Source: Celoporthe dispersa (Eukaryota > Ascomycota > Sordariomycetes > Diaporthales > Cryphonectriaceae). From it: a stretch of DNA of 64,000 nt. Of the stretch, positions 34,818 through 47,014 are shown one piece after another; within the stretch, counting starts at the first letter, position 1, and the number at the start of each line of letters is the position of its first letter. Made by a program: the position numbers and the translations under genes. The notes beneath the pieces are model-generated. The model did no database searches. It saw nothing but the letters and a program-made list of their open reading frames with translations, and was not told the origin of the DNA. The stretch lies in the NCBI GenBank assembly GCA_016584495.1, contig WAID01000005.1, positions 1,810,501 through 1,874,500 of the forward strand, in the 5' to 3' direction.

Positions 34818-37151
34818 AAAGGAAGGAAAAAAAAAGTCGAGCTTTCTCGTCGGTACAGGCGTCTGGTAGCCTGTCTCCACGCCTGGCCCAATATGGCGGG
34901 ACGGATCATCAAGCCTTTTCGGCTTCGTCGATCTACCAAAAAGTCGCCTTACTCGCTACCGCGTCTCTGGCCGCGGAATTACGCAACAAGGTTACCTCCG
35001 AACGCCTGAAGATCACGACCGGAATCTCTGCCTGGATCACCATAGCACGCGGCACTGCTTTTTCTCTCTTGATCTCGATCGCAGCCTGTGCAGATTTGCC
35101 TGCCTTCCTGGCTGCCAGCCGCTTTGCTCTTGAGAATCATAAGATCTTCTTGTCGTGTACCCTTGGCAAGCTGATGAGGCGCAAACTTGCAGGTGACCGA
35201 GGCTGTCACAGCGCAGAGAGAACGCACTAAGCTCGTTTGATGGCGATGACATGTGAGCCTAGATGAAGGCACAGCTGGGTGTAACAGTGATGCATCTGTA
35301 CTACATAGCATAGAGAGTCAAAACGTGCTGGTACAGTGTCCTGATGCTGGTGATACGGCGATAGGCTGGCACTATGTACTTAGGCAGGTCCGGCAGGGTT
35401 GGTTGCAGGCCAGGCCAGGGGGACGAGCACCGCCACCTTGGAACACACCTCTTTCTACCCGCGGGCGTTCGTTCCTTGTCGCTCCTTGCTCATCTCGGAC
35501 AATCAGGAGTTGATTGATCGCCTCTAACCGCAGCATCCTCAGGGATGCTGCCAGCAAGTCCTGATTCGACAGCGTTCATTCTCCTCGCAGCCGATGGGTT
35601 GAAGATTGTTGGGGTTTTGAACAAGAATATCCTTGTGACAGCGGCAGGATGGGTTTTGAACCTGAAGTTGGATCCCAGCCGTGTCAACACGTTCGAATCT
35701 TGACGACTATAGAGCACGAGATGCCGGCTGAGCAAGCTCGATATCATAGAATACGGACAGAAGGTTTGATTGCCACCATCGTAGATTTTAGATGTGCGTT
35801 GCAACGCCGAGAAGGGGGGGGTGGCAGGAGACATCGATTGGCCGTTGCTCTCACGTACTGTACCGCGTACTATGTACACACAGTGTACTAATCGCGCACG
35901 TCGAACCTGGCCGGCCCCTGGCACCTGCAGCCTCCTTTTCCCCTGGCCCCTTTCTCTCCTTCGAGTGTCCTTGTTGCCTCCCTCCCCAACCCCCCCCCTT
36001 CTCCCCAATCAACCGTCCCCATTTCTGATTGAATCTCACCCGCCTCCCCCAGCGACCCATGCAAGCACTGGCAGACCTGGTGTGCTGCCGCTAACGCCTA
36101 CCTTGCCGGGTCTGAGTGGTACGGATGGGACCCGTTGGGCTGCTGCTGCATGAGCGAGAAATCTAAACTGGCCATCCAACTTTCTTGATTTCCTGATTTT
36201 CTGAGACTAACCTCCCCTTTTCTTTTCCCTTCTATCTATTCCTACTCTTCACCCACACATTCGCTCCCTCTCTTCTTCTTCCTTTCCTAGACCTCGACAA
36301 CTTTTGCCGTGCTCTCAGGTACCCTGTTTTCCCCCATTTCCTTGTCGGCGGTGCTAGAAGGCGCCGCGACTTGCCGTTCGCTGCCATCGACCATCGCGAG
36401 GGGGGATTCTGGTGTCGACAGCAGGTCTTAGGTCCGGGCCATCTCATTGTTACCAGGTCAGCAACTACCATACCTCGCCCGGGAGCACCAGGCTCTCCTC
36501 ATGCCTTCCTGGGCCCCCAAAGACTAACCAGATTACAAGAAGGACAGACCCGACTACCCGATAGAAAGATCGTGCCGCGACCGAAGAACGATTTGTCCGC
36601 GGGAGAAGGGACAGAAGGAAGGATAAGAACCTGGAGAGACCAGGAAAACAAAACAACCCCCTTCAACAACATCGCCTCCTTTCATCACTGAGAGGGACGA
36701 GGACGGCAAAAGGCAGGAGCAGACACCCGACAAAAGCGGCTGTCACAATCCGGCAGCTCTTTTTTTAGGCTGTCCCTATCCACACCCGCAGCTTCAATTT
36801 GGGGGTTGACGGGGCACCACTGCCTCCTTTTTTTATTCTTCTTTCGCTTACACGACACGCCTTGCAGTGCAGGTCCAATCCTGTTCTCGCTTGGTGCCTT
36901 CTGTTTCGTAATTTGGGAATTGCACCCGCTCACTCCTTTTCCTCGCCTACCGACCCATCCGCTGCAGTTCAGGTCTCGACCGCCTTGCATAGCGAAAACA
37001 ACACCTTTTGTCGGCGCGTCTTTGTTTTCACGGAAACTTTACTCGACTTTTTAATCCCACGCCTTTCGACCACCGAGATTTACCACTTGGATCGATTGGC
37101 CGATTGATTGAATCTTCTCGTTCCTACTGGATCTGATTTTCGAAACACCAC

Positions 37152-37458
37152 ATGAGTCTTCTGATTGGTAAGTCTTTTCAGTTCTAGCTTCCTCGCCCCA
37201 GCAACTCCAGTCCCAATCTGGAACTTCTGCACCGCCTGTCTCTTCCCGCTTTCCCTCCCTCGCGTGGTTGCTTGCCGTGCCAGCGTCGCGCTACAGCCTT
37301 GCCCGCCCACCTCGACGCACCCAGCTGGCCTTCCGAACAACAAGCAGAGCTTGCACCACCGACCCATCACCACGCACCCGTCCCAGGCTGTCAACGCTGC
37401 TCCTGCATAGACTCAAACGATCAATGAACTGACTGGATGTTGTGGAACAGCCTTTTAA
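37152..37458 (+). promoter_or_regulatory. FKS1 leader: spliced short upstream ORF and leader intron
   Basis: A GTAAGT donor at 37168 and a CTGAC branch with AACAG acceptor ending at 37450 define a likely 283-nt leader intron. An ATG at 37152, 16 bases before the donor, reads across the join as seven codons (MSLLIAF) and stops at 37456-37458, six bases before the FKS1 ATG. It could damp FKS1 translation. The splice signals are seen directly; the role is inference. Confidence 0.45.
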
Positions 37459-37464
37459 TCCACC

Positions 37465-40400
37465 ATGTCGGGGTATCCGAATCATCAAGAGTATGATGAT
37501 GGCTACGGCCATCATCAGCAGGGGAACACTGATTCCTACTACGACAACGACCAGGGCCAGTACTACGACCAGAACGGCTACGATGCTCACGGAGGAGCTC
37601 ACGCAGATGGTCACGATGGCTACTACGACGAGTCGTAAGTTCTTTTCTCTTCTCTTTCTGGGTACGGCATCGAGTCTACCTGTACGCGTGCTGACATGAT
37701 GTCTTTCTCCAGGGGCTACTACAACGCCGACGCCAGCAACCCCTACCACCAGGATGGTGGCTACTACGAAGGCCATGAGCAGCAAGAAGGTTACTACCAG
37801 GATGGCTATTACGAGCAGGGCTACGACCAGGGCGGCTATGGCGCCGGCGGCCAGCGCCGTGGAGGTTCCGAGGATGATTCTGAGACCTTCAGCGACTTCA
37901 CCATGAGGTCCGACATGGCCCGTGCTGCCGATATGGACTACTACGGTCGAGGTGATGAGCGGTACAGTGGCTACCAAGACGGTCAGGGTGGCCGTGGCTA
38001 CCGCCCGCCTTCCTCGCAGATTTCGTACGGCGGCAACCGCTCGTCAGGCGCTTCCACCCCCAACTACGCCATGGACTATGGCAACGTTCTTCCCGCTGGT
38101 CAGCGCTCTCGGGAGCCTTACCCTGCCTGGACTTCCGATGCCCAGATCCCTCTTTCCAAGGAGGAGATCGAGGACATCTTCATTGACCTCTCCAACAAGT
38201 TCGGTTTCCAGAGGGACAGCATGCGCAACATGTACGATCACCTTATGACACTACTCGACTCTCGAGCTTCCCGCATGACACCGAACCAGGCCCTGCTCTC
38301 GCTGCACGCCGACTACATTGGCGGAGACAACGCAAACTACCGGAAGTGGTACTTTGCTGCCCATCTCGATCTTGACGATGCTGTTGGGTTTGCCAACATG
38401 AAGGGGTCTAAGTCCAAGAAGAAGGCCAGCAAGAAGAAGAAGGGCGCCGAGGAGGAGCAGACTCTTGAGGATCTTGAGGGCGACAACTCTCTCGAGGCTG
38501 CCGAATTCCGCTGGAAGACGCGGATGAACCGCATGTCACAGCACGACCGCGTGCGACAGCTGGGTCTCTACCTGCTGTGTTGGGGCGAGGCCAACCAGGT
38601 CCGTTTCATGCCCGAGTGTCTCTGCTTCGTGTTCAAGTGCGCCGACGACTACCTCAACTCGCCGGCCTGCCAGAACTCTGTGGAGCCCGTCCCCGAGTAC
38701 ACCTTCCTGAACAACTGCATTACGCCCTTGTACCAGTACTGCAGAGATCAGGGCTACGAAATCCTGAACGGCGTCTACGTCCGCCGCGAGCGCGACCACC
38801 ACAAGATCATCGGCTACGATGATTGCAACCAGCTCTTCTGGTATCCCGAGGGTATCGAGCGCATCGTCCTGGAGGACAAGTCCAGGCTGGTCGACGTGCC
38901 GCCGGCTGAGCGGTATCTAAAGCTCAAGGATGTCGCCTGGAAGAAGTGCTTCTTCAAGACGTACAAGGAAGTGCGTTCTTGGTTCCATCTGCTCACCAAC
39001 TTCAACCGTATCTGGGTTATCCATTTGACCGTGTGGTGGATGTTCACCTCTCACAACGCACCGGAGCTGTTGGTCCCCAACTACGAACAGCAGGTCAACC
39101 AGGAGCCCCCTGCTTCTGCTCAGTGGGCCATTGCTGGTTTCGGTGGCGGTATCGCGACTATGATCCAGATCTTGGCCACACTCGCTGAATGGGCCTACGT
39201 TCCCAGGAGGTGGGCTGGAGCGCAGCATCTCACCAAGCGTCTGTTGTTTCTGATTCTGGTCTTCGTCATCAATGTCGGCCCGGGAGTCTACGTCTTCCTG
39301 CCACAGGATACCGTAGCGGATTACAACGCCCACCAGAACACCACGATCGCGCTGGTCCTCGGTATTGTGCAATTCTTCGTCGCTATCATCACCTTCATCT
39401 TCTTCGCCATCATGCCTCTCGGCGGGCTGTTTGGCAGCTACCTGTCGAGCAAGAAGTCTCGGCGCTACGTGGCCAGTCAGACCTTCACTGCCAGCTGGCC
39501 CCACCTCAAGGGCAACGACAGAGCCATGTCGTATGGTCTCTGGGCTGTCATTTTCGGTGGCAAGTTTGGCGAGTCCTACGGCTTCCTGACTCTCTCGTTC
39601 CGTGACCCGGTACGCTACCTGTACATCATGAACACCAGCAGCTGTCTGGGCGACTTGTACATCGGCGCCACTCTCTGCAAATACCAACCCGCGATTACCC
39701 TTGCGCTCATGGCAATGACGGATTTGGTGTTCTTCTTCTTGGACACGTACCTGTGGTATGTCCTGTTGAACGCGGTCGTTTCCATCGCGCGGTCCTTCTA
39801 CCTCGGTTCTTCCATCTGGACGCCGTGGAGAAACATCTACTCTCGCCTTCCCAAGCGTATCTACTCCAAGGTGTTGGCGACTACGGACATGGAGATCAAG
39901 TACAAGCCCAAGGTTCTCATCTCCCAGATCTGGAATGCTATCGTCATCTCCATGTATCGGGAGCACCTCCTGGCCATCGACCACGTGCAGAAGCTCCTCT
40001 ATCACCAAGTGCCAAGTGAGCAGGAGGGCAAGAGGACGCTGCGCGCCCCAACTTTCTTCGTGTCCCAGGAGGATCACTCGTTCAAGACGGAGTTCTTCCC
40101 CAGCCAGAGCGAGGCGGAGCGCCGAATCTCCTTCTTCGCGCAGTCCCTGTCCACGCCTATCCCTGAGCCGCTGCCGGTCGACAACATGCCGACATTCACT
40201 GTCCTGATCCCTCACTACAGCGAGAAGATCCTGCTGTCCCTCCGAGAGATCATCCGTGAGGACGAGCCGTACTCCCGTGTCACGCTTCTGGAATACCTCA
40301 AGCAGCTTCACCCTCACGAGTGGGACTGCTTCGTCAAGGACACAAAGATCTTGTCCGACGAGACCGCACAGTACAATGGTGACGAGGAGAAGCCCGAGAA

Positions 40401-43400
40401 GGACACGGCCAAGAGCAAGATCGATGATCTCCCCTTCTACTGCATCGGTTTCAAGTCGTCTGCCCCCGAGTACACGCTCCGAACTCGTATCTGGGCTTCG
40501 CTGCGTTTCCAGACACTGTACCGCACGATCTCGGGTTTCATGAACTACAGCCGTGCGATCAAACTGCTGTACCGTGTTGAGAACCCCGAGGTGGTGCAGA
40601 TGTTTGGTGGTAACTCTGACAAGCTGGAGCGGGAGCTGGAGCGCATGGCCCGTCGCAAGTTCAAGATCTGCGTCTCCATGCAGCGTTATGCCAAGTTCAA
40701 GAAGGAGGAGATGGAGAATGCCGAATTTCTCCTGCGCGCCTACCCCGACCTGCAGATTGCCTACCTTGATGAAGAGCCGCCTGCCAATGAGGGCGAAGAG
40801 CCTCGTCTGTACTCGGCACTCATTGATGGCCATTCCGAAATAATGGAGAACGGCATGCGCAAGCCCAAGTTCCGCATCCAGCTGTCCGGCAACCCCATTC
40901 TGGGTGACGGCAAGTCTGATAACCAGAACCACTCCATCATCTTCTACCGTGGCGAATACATCCAGCTCATCGACGCCAACCAGGACAACTACCTGGAGGA
41001 GTGTCTCAAGATCCGAAGTGTCCTTGCCGAGTTCGAGGAGATGAAGACGGACAATGTCTCGCCCTACACGCCTGGTGTTAAGAGCAACACGCCTGCCCCC
41101 GTCGCCATCCTCGGTGCCCGTGAATACATTTTCTCGGAGAACATCGGTATCCTTGGTGACGTGGCTGCTGGAAAGGAGCAGACGTTTGGTACCCTCTTCG
41201 CTCGTACGTTGGCCCAGATCGGCGGCAAGCTTCATTATGGCCACCCTGATTTCCTCAACGGTATCTTCATGACCACCCGAGGTGGTGTGTCCAAGGCACA
41301 GAAGGGTCTGCATCTCAACGAGGATATTTATGCTGGTATGAACGCAGTCCTGCGAGGAGGCCGCATCAAGCACTGTGAATACTTCCAGTGTGGTAAAGGT
41401 CGTGACTTGGGTTTTGGATCCATTCTCAACTTCACCACCAAGATCGGCACCGGTATGGGTGAACAGATGCTCTCGCGAGAGTACTATTACCTCGGCACAC
41501 AACTCCCGCTGGATCGTTTCCTCTCGTTCTACTACGCCCACGCCGGTTTCCACGTGCAGAACATGTTCATCATGCTTTCAGTTCACCTGTTCATGATCTG
41601 CCTGATCAACCTGGGTTCGCTCAAGCACGAAACAATTCCCTGCGAATACAACAGCAACGTGCCCATTACGGATCCGTTGTACCCAACTGGATGTGCCAAC
41701 ACGGTTGCCCTCACAAACTGGGTCTGGCGTTGCGTCATCTCCATTATCTTCGTCATCTTCCTCGCCTTCGTCCCCCTGGTCGTTCAGGAGCTCACGGAGC
41801 GTGGCGTCTTGCGTGCGTCCACCCGTCTAGCCAAGCAGATCTGCTCCCTGTCGCCTATCTTTGAGGTGTTCGTCTGTCAGATCTACGCAAACTCCGTCTC
41901 CAACAACATGTCGTTCGGAGGCGCCAGGTATATCGGTACGGGTCGTGGCTTCGCGACTGCTCGCATTCCCTTCGGTATCTTGTTCTCTCGTTTTGCCGGC
42001 CCTTCGATCTACTTTTGGAGCTCGTATGCTCTTGATGTTGCTCTTCGCCACCTTGACGATCTGGCAGGCTGCGCTGGTCTACTTCTGGATGTCGCTCCTG
42101 GCCTTGTGTATCGCACCGTTCCTGTACAACCCTCACCAGTTTGCCTGGAACGATTTCTTCATCGACTACCGCGAGTTCCTGCGCTGGCTGTCTCGTGGCA
42201 ACTCGGTCTCGCACGCCTCGTCCTGGATCTCTTACTGCCGCTTGTCTCGGACCCGGCTCACTGGTTACAAGCGCAAGCTCGTAGGCGAGCCGTCTGGCAA
42301 GCTGTCGGCCGATGTGCCTCGTGCACACTTTACTAATGTGTTCTTCGCCGAGGTCCTCGGACCGCTGCTGTTGGCCATTGTTACTCTCATTCCGTACCTA
42401 TTCATCAACGCGCAGACCGGCGTCCACAACACCGGAGGCGTCCTGAAGGATAACGACACCTCGGCTACGGCAACTGCGTCACTGCTCCGTGTTGGCATCG
42501 TAGCTCTTGCGCCTGTCGGCGTCAACGCGGGTGTGTGCGGTGTCATGTTCTTCATGGCATGTCTCGCGGGTCCGCTCCTCAGCATGTGCTGCAAGAAGTT
42601 TGGCAGTGTGCTCGCAGCCATCGCGCACGCCCTTGCGGTCATTATACTCTTGGTTCTCTTTGAGGTCATGTACTTCCTTGAGGGTTTTAACTTCACCAAA
42701 ACCATGAGCGGCATGATCGCGGTGGTTGCCATCCAGAGATTTGTGATGAAGCTGATCATCACCTTCGCCCTTACGAGAGAGATGAAGACTGATCAGGCTA
42801 ACATTGCCTTCTGGACGGGCAAGTGGTACTCCATGGGCTGGCACACTGTTTCTCAGCCGGCCCGTGAATTCCTCTGCAAGATCACCGAGCTGTGCTTCTT
42901 TGCCGGCGACTTCATCTTGGGGCATGCACTGCTGTTCATAATGTGTCCAGTTATCCTCATCCCCAAGGTGGATATGCTGCACTCAATCATGCTCTTTTGG
43001 CTGCGGCCAAGGTACGTTTTCCGCCACAGAACCCCCTTTCCCACCTGTCCCGCCGAACGTCGAGAGAGATTCTAACATTCACCGCGCTTAGTCGGCAAAT
43101 TCGCCCACCCATCTACTCCCTGGAAGCAGTCGAAGCTGAGGAGAAAGAGAGTGTTCCGCTACGCGGTCCTCTACTTCTCGCTGCTGATTCTCTTCCTGGT
43201 ACTGCTCATCGGCCCCTCGATTGCCGGCAAGTACGTGCCAAGCTCGATTGACGACTTGCTTGACGGCACCGGCCTGGTGCAACCCACAGGGCAGGACAAC
43301 AACGATACTATCGGTCATACGCAGACTGGTACGGGTGCGGCTGACTACTCTGGGGCCTTGCTGACGGTGACGGCTTCGGCCTCTGCCACAGCTTCGTCGT

Positions 43401-43429
43401 CGTCGAACGCCAAGCTGAAGCTCTTCTAA
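37465..43429 (+). CDS. fks1: 1,3-beta-glucan synthase catalytic subunit FKS1 (GT48), two frameshifts
   Basis: Plasma-membrane enzyme that makes cell-wall 1,3-beta-glucan from UDP-glucose; Rho1-activated and the target of echinocandins. Exons 37465-37634, 37713-43011 and 43092-43429 give about 1934 residues once two extra bases are discounted. The N-terminus is Tyr/Gly/Asp-rich (YYDNDQGQYYDQNGYDAHGG). The FKS1 domain follows (QLGLYLLCWGEANQVRFMPE), then a first membrane block, the cytosolic GT48 domain (TVLIPHYSEKILLSLREIIR, LNEDIYAGMNAVLRGGRIKH, GRDLGFGSILNFTTKIGTGM) and a second membrane block. Hot spot 1 is FLTLSFRDP at 681-689. Breaks: an extra T in the T4 run 42013-42016 (GPSIYFGARMLLMLLF intended), and an extra G at 43122-43123 (YSLKQSKLRRKRVFRYA intended). 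Both interrupt invariant sequence, so they are probably sequence errors. Confidence 0.96.
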
Positions 43430-44260
43430 GATGATGTGGAATGTATCATACAACATAGGAGAGGAAGAAAGGGGGTGGACACTGGGAGGGGGGAGGCTTC
43501 GCACATGGCAAGGTGTTGGCTGCTTTCTACTTTGGCCCAAAAGGTTGGGCGGTGCAAACTATTGATTTTATTCGGCAAACTATACGGAGGGAGGGTCTCA
43601 CAACAAAGCATGGTAAATGGTTCTCTAGACACGAGTATGAGTTCAGCACACATTTTAGCTTCTTCGGTGTGGTTGTTCCATCTCGGCCATACCATCCGCG
43701 GATGGAGTTGAATAGGCATAATTAATTTCTTCAGTCTCGACGTGTGTGTGCAGTCTGTTGTGTTGCACTCTGCAAAGCAATGAGTGTGAGTGATGGAGCC
43801 GGTCTCGAGTTGGCATGCCCGTGTTGCGGTGCTACATATTACGTAGTCCTCGTACTAAATGGCGCTGTAGTGGTTGTTGGTAGAAGCTAAGCCTGCAGTA
43901 TGCTAAACCCGGCTGTACTGGTGCATGTGTGCGCTGTGCTGCAAGTAGTTAGGGCGGTCTGGAAGGATGCAGGGACGAGATCCCTGCCGCCTAATACAAC
44001 ACATCCAATGCCAATGCCCCTGACCTAGCGAAACGGATTGCTCGGTACATTTCTTTACATCCACAACAACGACTTGGCCCATTCTGCTCGTCTCGCGCAG
44101 GGCTTCGTCAAGTCACAATTGACTTTTGTTTCAGCAGCTGAGGTGCGATCAGTCACCAGACGCGCACTCCACTCCTCCTCATTCTGCTCGTCCCCTCTTC
44201 CTGCCGCTGCCGTCGCCTCCGCCGCCGCCGCTGCTGTCTCCCAAGCCAGCCAACATAGCC
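43430..44260. other. Intergenic region FKS1 / LCB1
   Basis: 831 bases with no recognised gene. CCGCCGCCG-type repeats immediately precede the LCB1 ATG. Confidence 0.55.
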
Positions 44261-46067
44261 ATGGATCTCTACGAGATCCAAGGTCGGATGACCATCCTTC
44301 TCCACGAGGCCTCGCATACCTTCCAGAAGGTCCCAGGGTCCGCGGTCCTGATTCGATACGTCCAGGCCAGCTACCAGAACGACCCAATCCGTTCCGTCTT
44401 CGAGCTCTTCCTCCTCATCTTCTTCATCCGCTACCTCTTGTCGCCCTCCTACCCCATCAACGAGTCCAACTACGTCAAGCTGAGCGAGGATGAGATCGAG
44501 GAACTCGTCGACGAGTGGCAGCCTGAGCCCCTGGTGGCTCAGCAGACCCCCCTCGAGGAGATGGAGATGGAGAAGCTGCCAGTCATAGTCGGGTAGGTCT
44601 ACGCGGGGCGCAGCTCGTCGTCACTCGTTGCTTGAATATCTCCGTCTCTGGTCGGTGGCTAACCACATGCCGATAAACACAGACCGACCGGTCCCAAGTC
44701 GAAACTGGCCAGCGGCCGCACGGTCACAAACCTCGCCTCGTACAACTTTTACAACTTCAACTCCAACGAGCAGATTAAGGAGAAGGCTATCACCACCCTG
44801 CGCACCTATGGCGTCGGGCCCTGTGGCCCACCCAACTTCTACGGCACCCAGGACGTCCACCTGAAGACCGAGTCAGACATAGCGGCGTACGTGGGCACCG
44901 AGTCCGCCATTCTGTACGCCCAGGGCTTCTCGGTCATGTCGAGCGTCATACCTACCTTCTGCAAGAGAGGCGATGTCATCGTCACGGACAGGATGGCCAA
45001 TTACTCTATCCGCAAGGGCCTCGAGCTTGCCCGGTGTACTGTCAAATGGTACAACCGCGGAGACATCGACGGTCTCGAGGAGGCCATGAAGCAGGTCGCA
45101 CAGGAGCAGGCTAAGCAGAAGAAACTGACGAGAAGGTTCATCGTGGCCGAGGGTCTGTCCGAGGTCACCGGCGACTCTATTAACCTCCCAAAAATGGTAG
45201 GCGCATCAGCATCTTCCCCTCCCTCCCCCCCGGGGCGCCAGACGCCGGCGTGAAACTAATGGCTGATATGGGACGGTTAGATCGAGCTCAAGGAGAAGTA
45301 CAAGTTCCGCATCATCCTCGACGAGTCCTGGTCCCTTGGCGTCCTCGGTCGGACCGGCCGCGGCGTCACCGAGGCGCAGAACGTCGACCCCTCCCAGGTA
45401 GACATGATCATCGGCTCCCTCGCCGCGTCCCTCTGCGCTGGCGGCGGTTTCTGCGCAGGATCCAAGGATGTTGTCGGTCACCAGCGCATCACCTCGTCCG
45501 CATACTGCTACTCCGCCGCCCTACCGGCGATGTCGGCCGTGACGGCCAGCGAGACGATTAACATCCTGCAGAACAACCCTGAGGTGCTCAACACGCTCCG
45601 CGAGCACATCCGCGCAATGAGGGCACAGCTGGACCCCCCGAAGCGACTGGGTCATGTGCACGAGCGCACCAGAGAATCCTATTCTTCTGTTGGCCATCAA
45701 GCCCAACGTTGTGCAATCTAGACGGATGTCCTTCGAGGACCAGGACCGAGTCCTGCAGGAGTTTGTGGATGAGGTATGTCCAACGCCCCCCGCCCCCTCC
45801 CGGCTGCTGTGGCGTCGCCAGACTGTTCTGAGCATTCGCTAAGTACCAAAATAGGCTCTAGCAAATGGCGTGATGATCACACGGCTGAAGACGACGCTGA
45901 TCAACAAGAGCGTCGGCGGCGGCGACGCACAGCCGAAACTCAAGGTCTGCGTTACGTCCGGCCTGTCCAAAAAGGAGATCGAGAAGGCAGGCATCATCAT
46001 CCGGCACGCTATCACGAAGGTCATGACGAGGAAGACGAGCAGCAAGCTGTCACTGCCTACTGCGTAA
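44261..46067 (+). CDS. lcb1: Serine palmitoyltransferase subunit LCB1, one frameshift
   Basis: Non-catalytic partner of LCB2 in the first step of sphingolipid synthesis, in the ER membrane; PLP chemistry is done by LCB2. Four exons: 44261-44592, 44683-45196, 45281-45773 and 45855-46067. A membrane segment lies near the start (SVFELFLLIFFIRYLLSP). The aminotransferase-I-like fold follows with SYNFYNFNSNEQIKEKA, YGVGPCGPPNFYGTQDVHL, DRMANYSIRKGLELARC, IILDESWSLGVLGRTGRG and FCAGSKDVVGHQRITSSAYC. The lysine-bearing site is absent, as expected for LCB1. The C6 run at 45634-45639 has one extra C; with five the frame reads LDPRSDWVMCTSAPENPILL and the protein has about 516 residues. Introns are GTAGGT...ACAG, GTAGGC...TTAG and GTATGT...ATAG. 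Confidence 0.95.
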
Positions 46068-46820
46068 CCTTGCTCACCCCTTGAAGCATGCATGACTTAT
46101 TTGTGTGTACACCAATAGACGCATCATCTTCTCCCGCAAGAGGAGCTGGTAAGAAAGGCGTCCATCAAAAATTATAGATGGGGGGGTGTATATGAAGGAT
46201 GGATAGACACGAGCACGGCCCTGTCGAGGTTGTCAAGGCTAGATGCGCATCCTCACGATTCGGGATGAGCTTACGACATTGACATCAGACGTCGCGGGTG
46301 GCTCGGGCAATTTTGCAAACCATAGGCTTTTTTTCTAATGATTAATATGAGACAGTTACCATTCCAACCGGTCAAGAGATCACCTTCTCGAGTCGTTCCT
46401 TGGGTCATGCACGCTTTGCAGACCCTGCACGCACACACGTGAGGCATAACCGTCCACACCGTCTCTGCGGAGAGGTACCTGCTGCTACTCACGAGGCACA
46501 CGGAGCATCATTAGATATCTAGCCGGCATAACGAAGCTGTTTGCGCCACGGATTGCAGTGTCTCTAATTTGATAACTCTTAGGGTCTCGACGCACCCACG
46601 GAGCAAGGGATTGGCCGGTGCTTGTATTTCCCTGGAGTGGCATTGATCATCTTCTCTTCAGGCCTCCTCGGGGGAAGGCATGATGAGAGCGACGGCAATC
46701 ACGGTGAAAGACGAGAGAGAAACTTCGACTGAGAAAGAGGGAGAGCGCCTGGCAGGAACAACCCACAAGAGGGGTCGGATGTTGACTCAAAAGGGCAGCG
46801 CTGCCCTTGCCTGAGGATGC

Positions 46821-46866
<46 letters not shown>

Positions 46867-47014
46867 TACCCATCCCCATCCTACACCACCACTCTGGCAT
46901 CATCTCGAGGCCACCCTCGCGCCGTGGACCTCAGACTTACGTCTCAAGTCAGTGGGCTCATCTCCAACCTGACCTCACCTCCCGTCGCTACTTCTCAGCC
47001 TGCCCAGATTTGAC
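46068..47014. promoter_or_regulatory. Upstream region of the GH17 gene with long CT tract
   Basis: 947 bases. A perfect CT-dinucleotide tract (46824-46862) begins about 190 bases before the GH17 ATG, probably in its promoter or leader. No coding sequence or RNA gene was recognised. Confidence 0.5.
46824..46862. repeat. (CT)n tract
   Basis: About nineteen CT units without interruption, the longest dinucleotide run in the window. Confidence 0.92.

Larger units (their letters stand above)
32260..37464. other. 5.2-kb divergent intergenic region, SprT gene / FKS1
   Basis: No convincing gene. Open frames of up to about 170 codons occur on both strands without domains, splice logic or consistent codon use. 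The DNA holds A14/G9 runs (about 33304-33326), a GA tract (34796-34817) and many T/C-rich stretches near 36200-37400. This distance is consistent with the long leader and control region expected upstream of a highly expressed wall gene. Confidence 0.5.

Noticed and set aside
35650..35712. tRNA-like segment with GTTCGAATC
   Set aside because: GTCAA/TTGAC can pair but the loop is 12 nt; no acceptor stem, D arm or anticodon arm could be built.
32260..37464. Extra gene between the SprT gene and FKS1
   Set aside because: Several open frames of 100-172 codons were read in all frames; none shows a domain, a signal peptide or a convincing exon chain.
38917..41553. 878-codon open frame on the minus strand
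   Set aside because: Lies entirely inside FKS1 on the opposite strand; it is Val/Leu/Glu-rich as expected from the complement of biased codons and has no domain.
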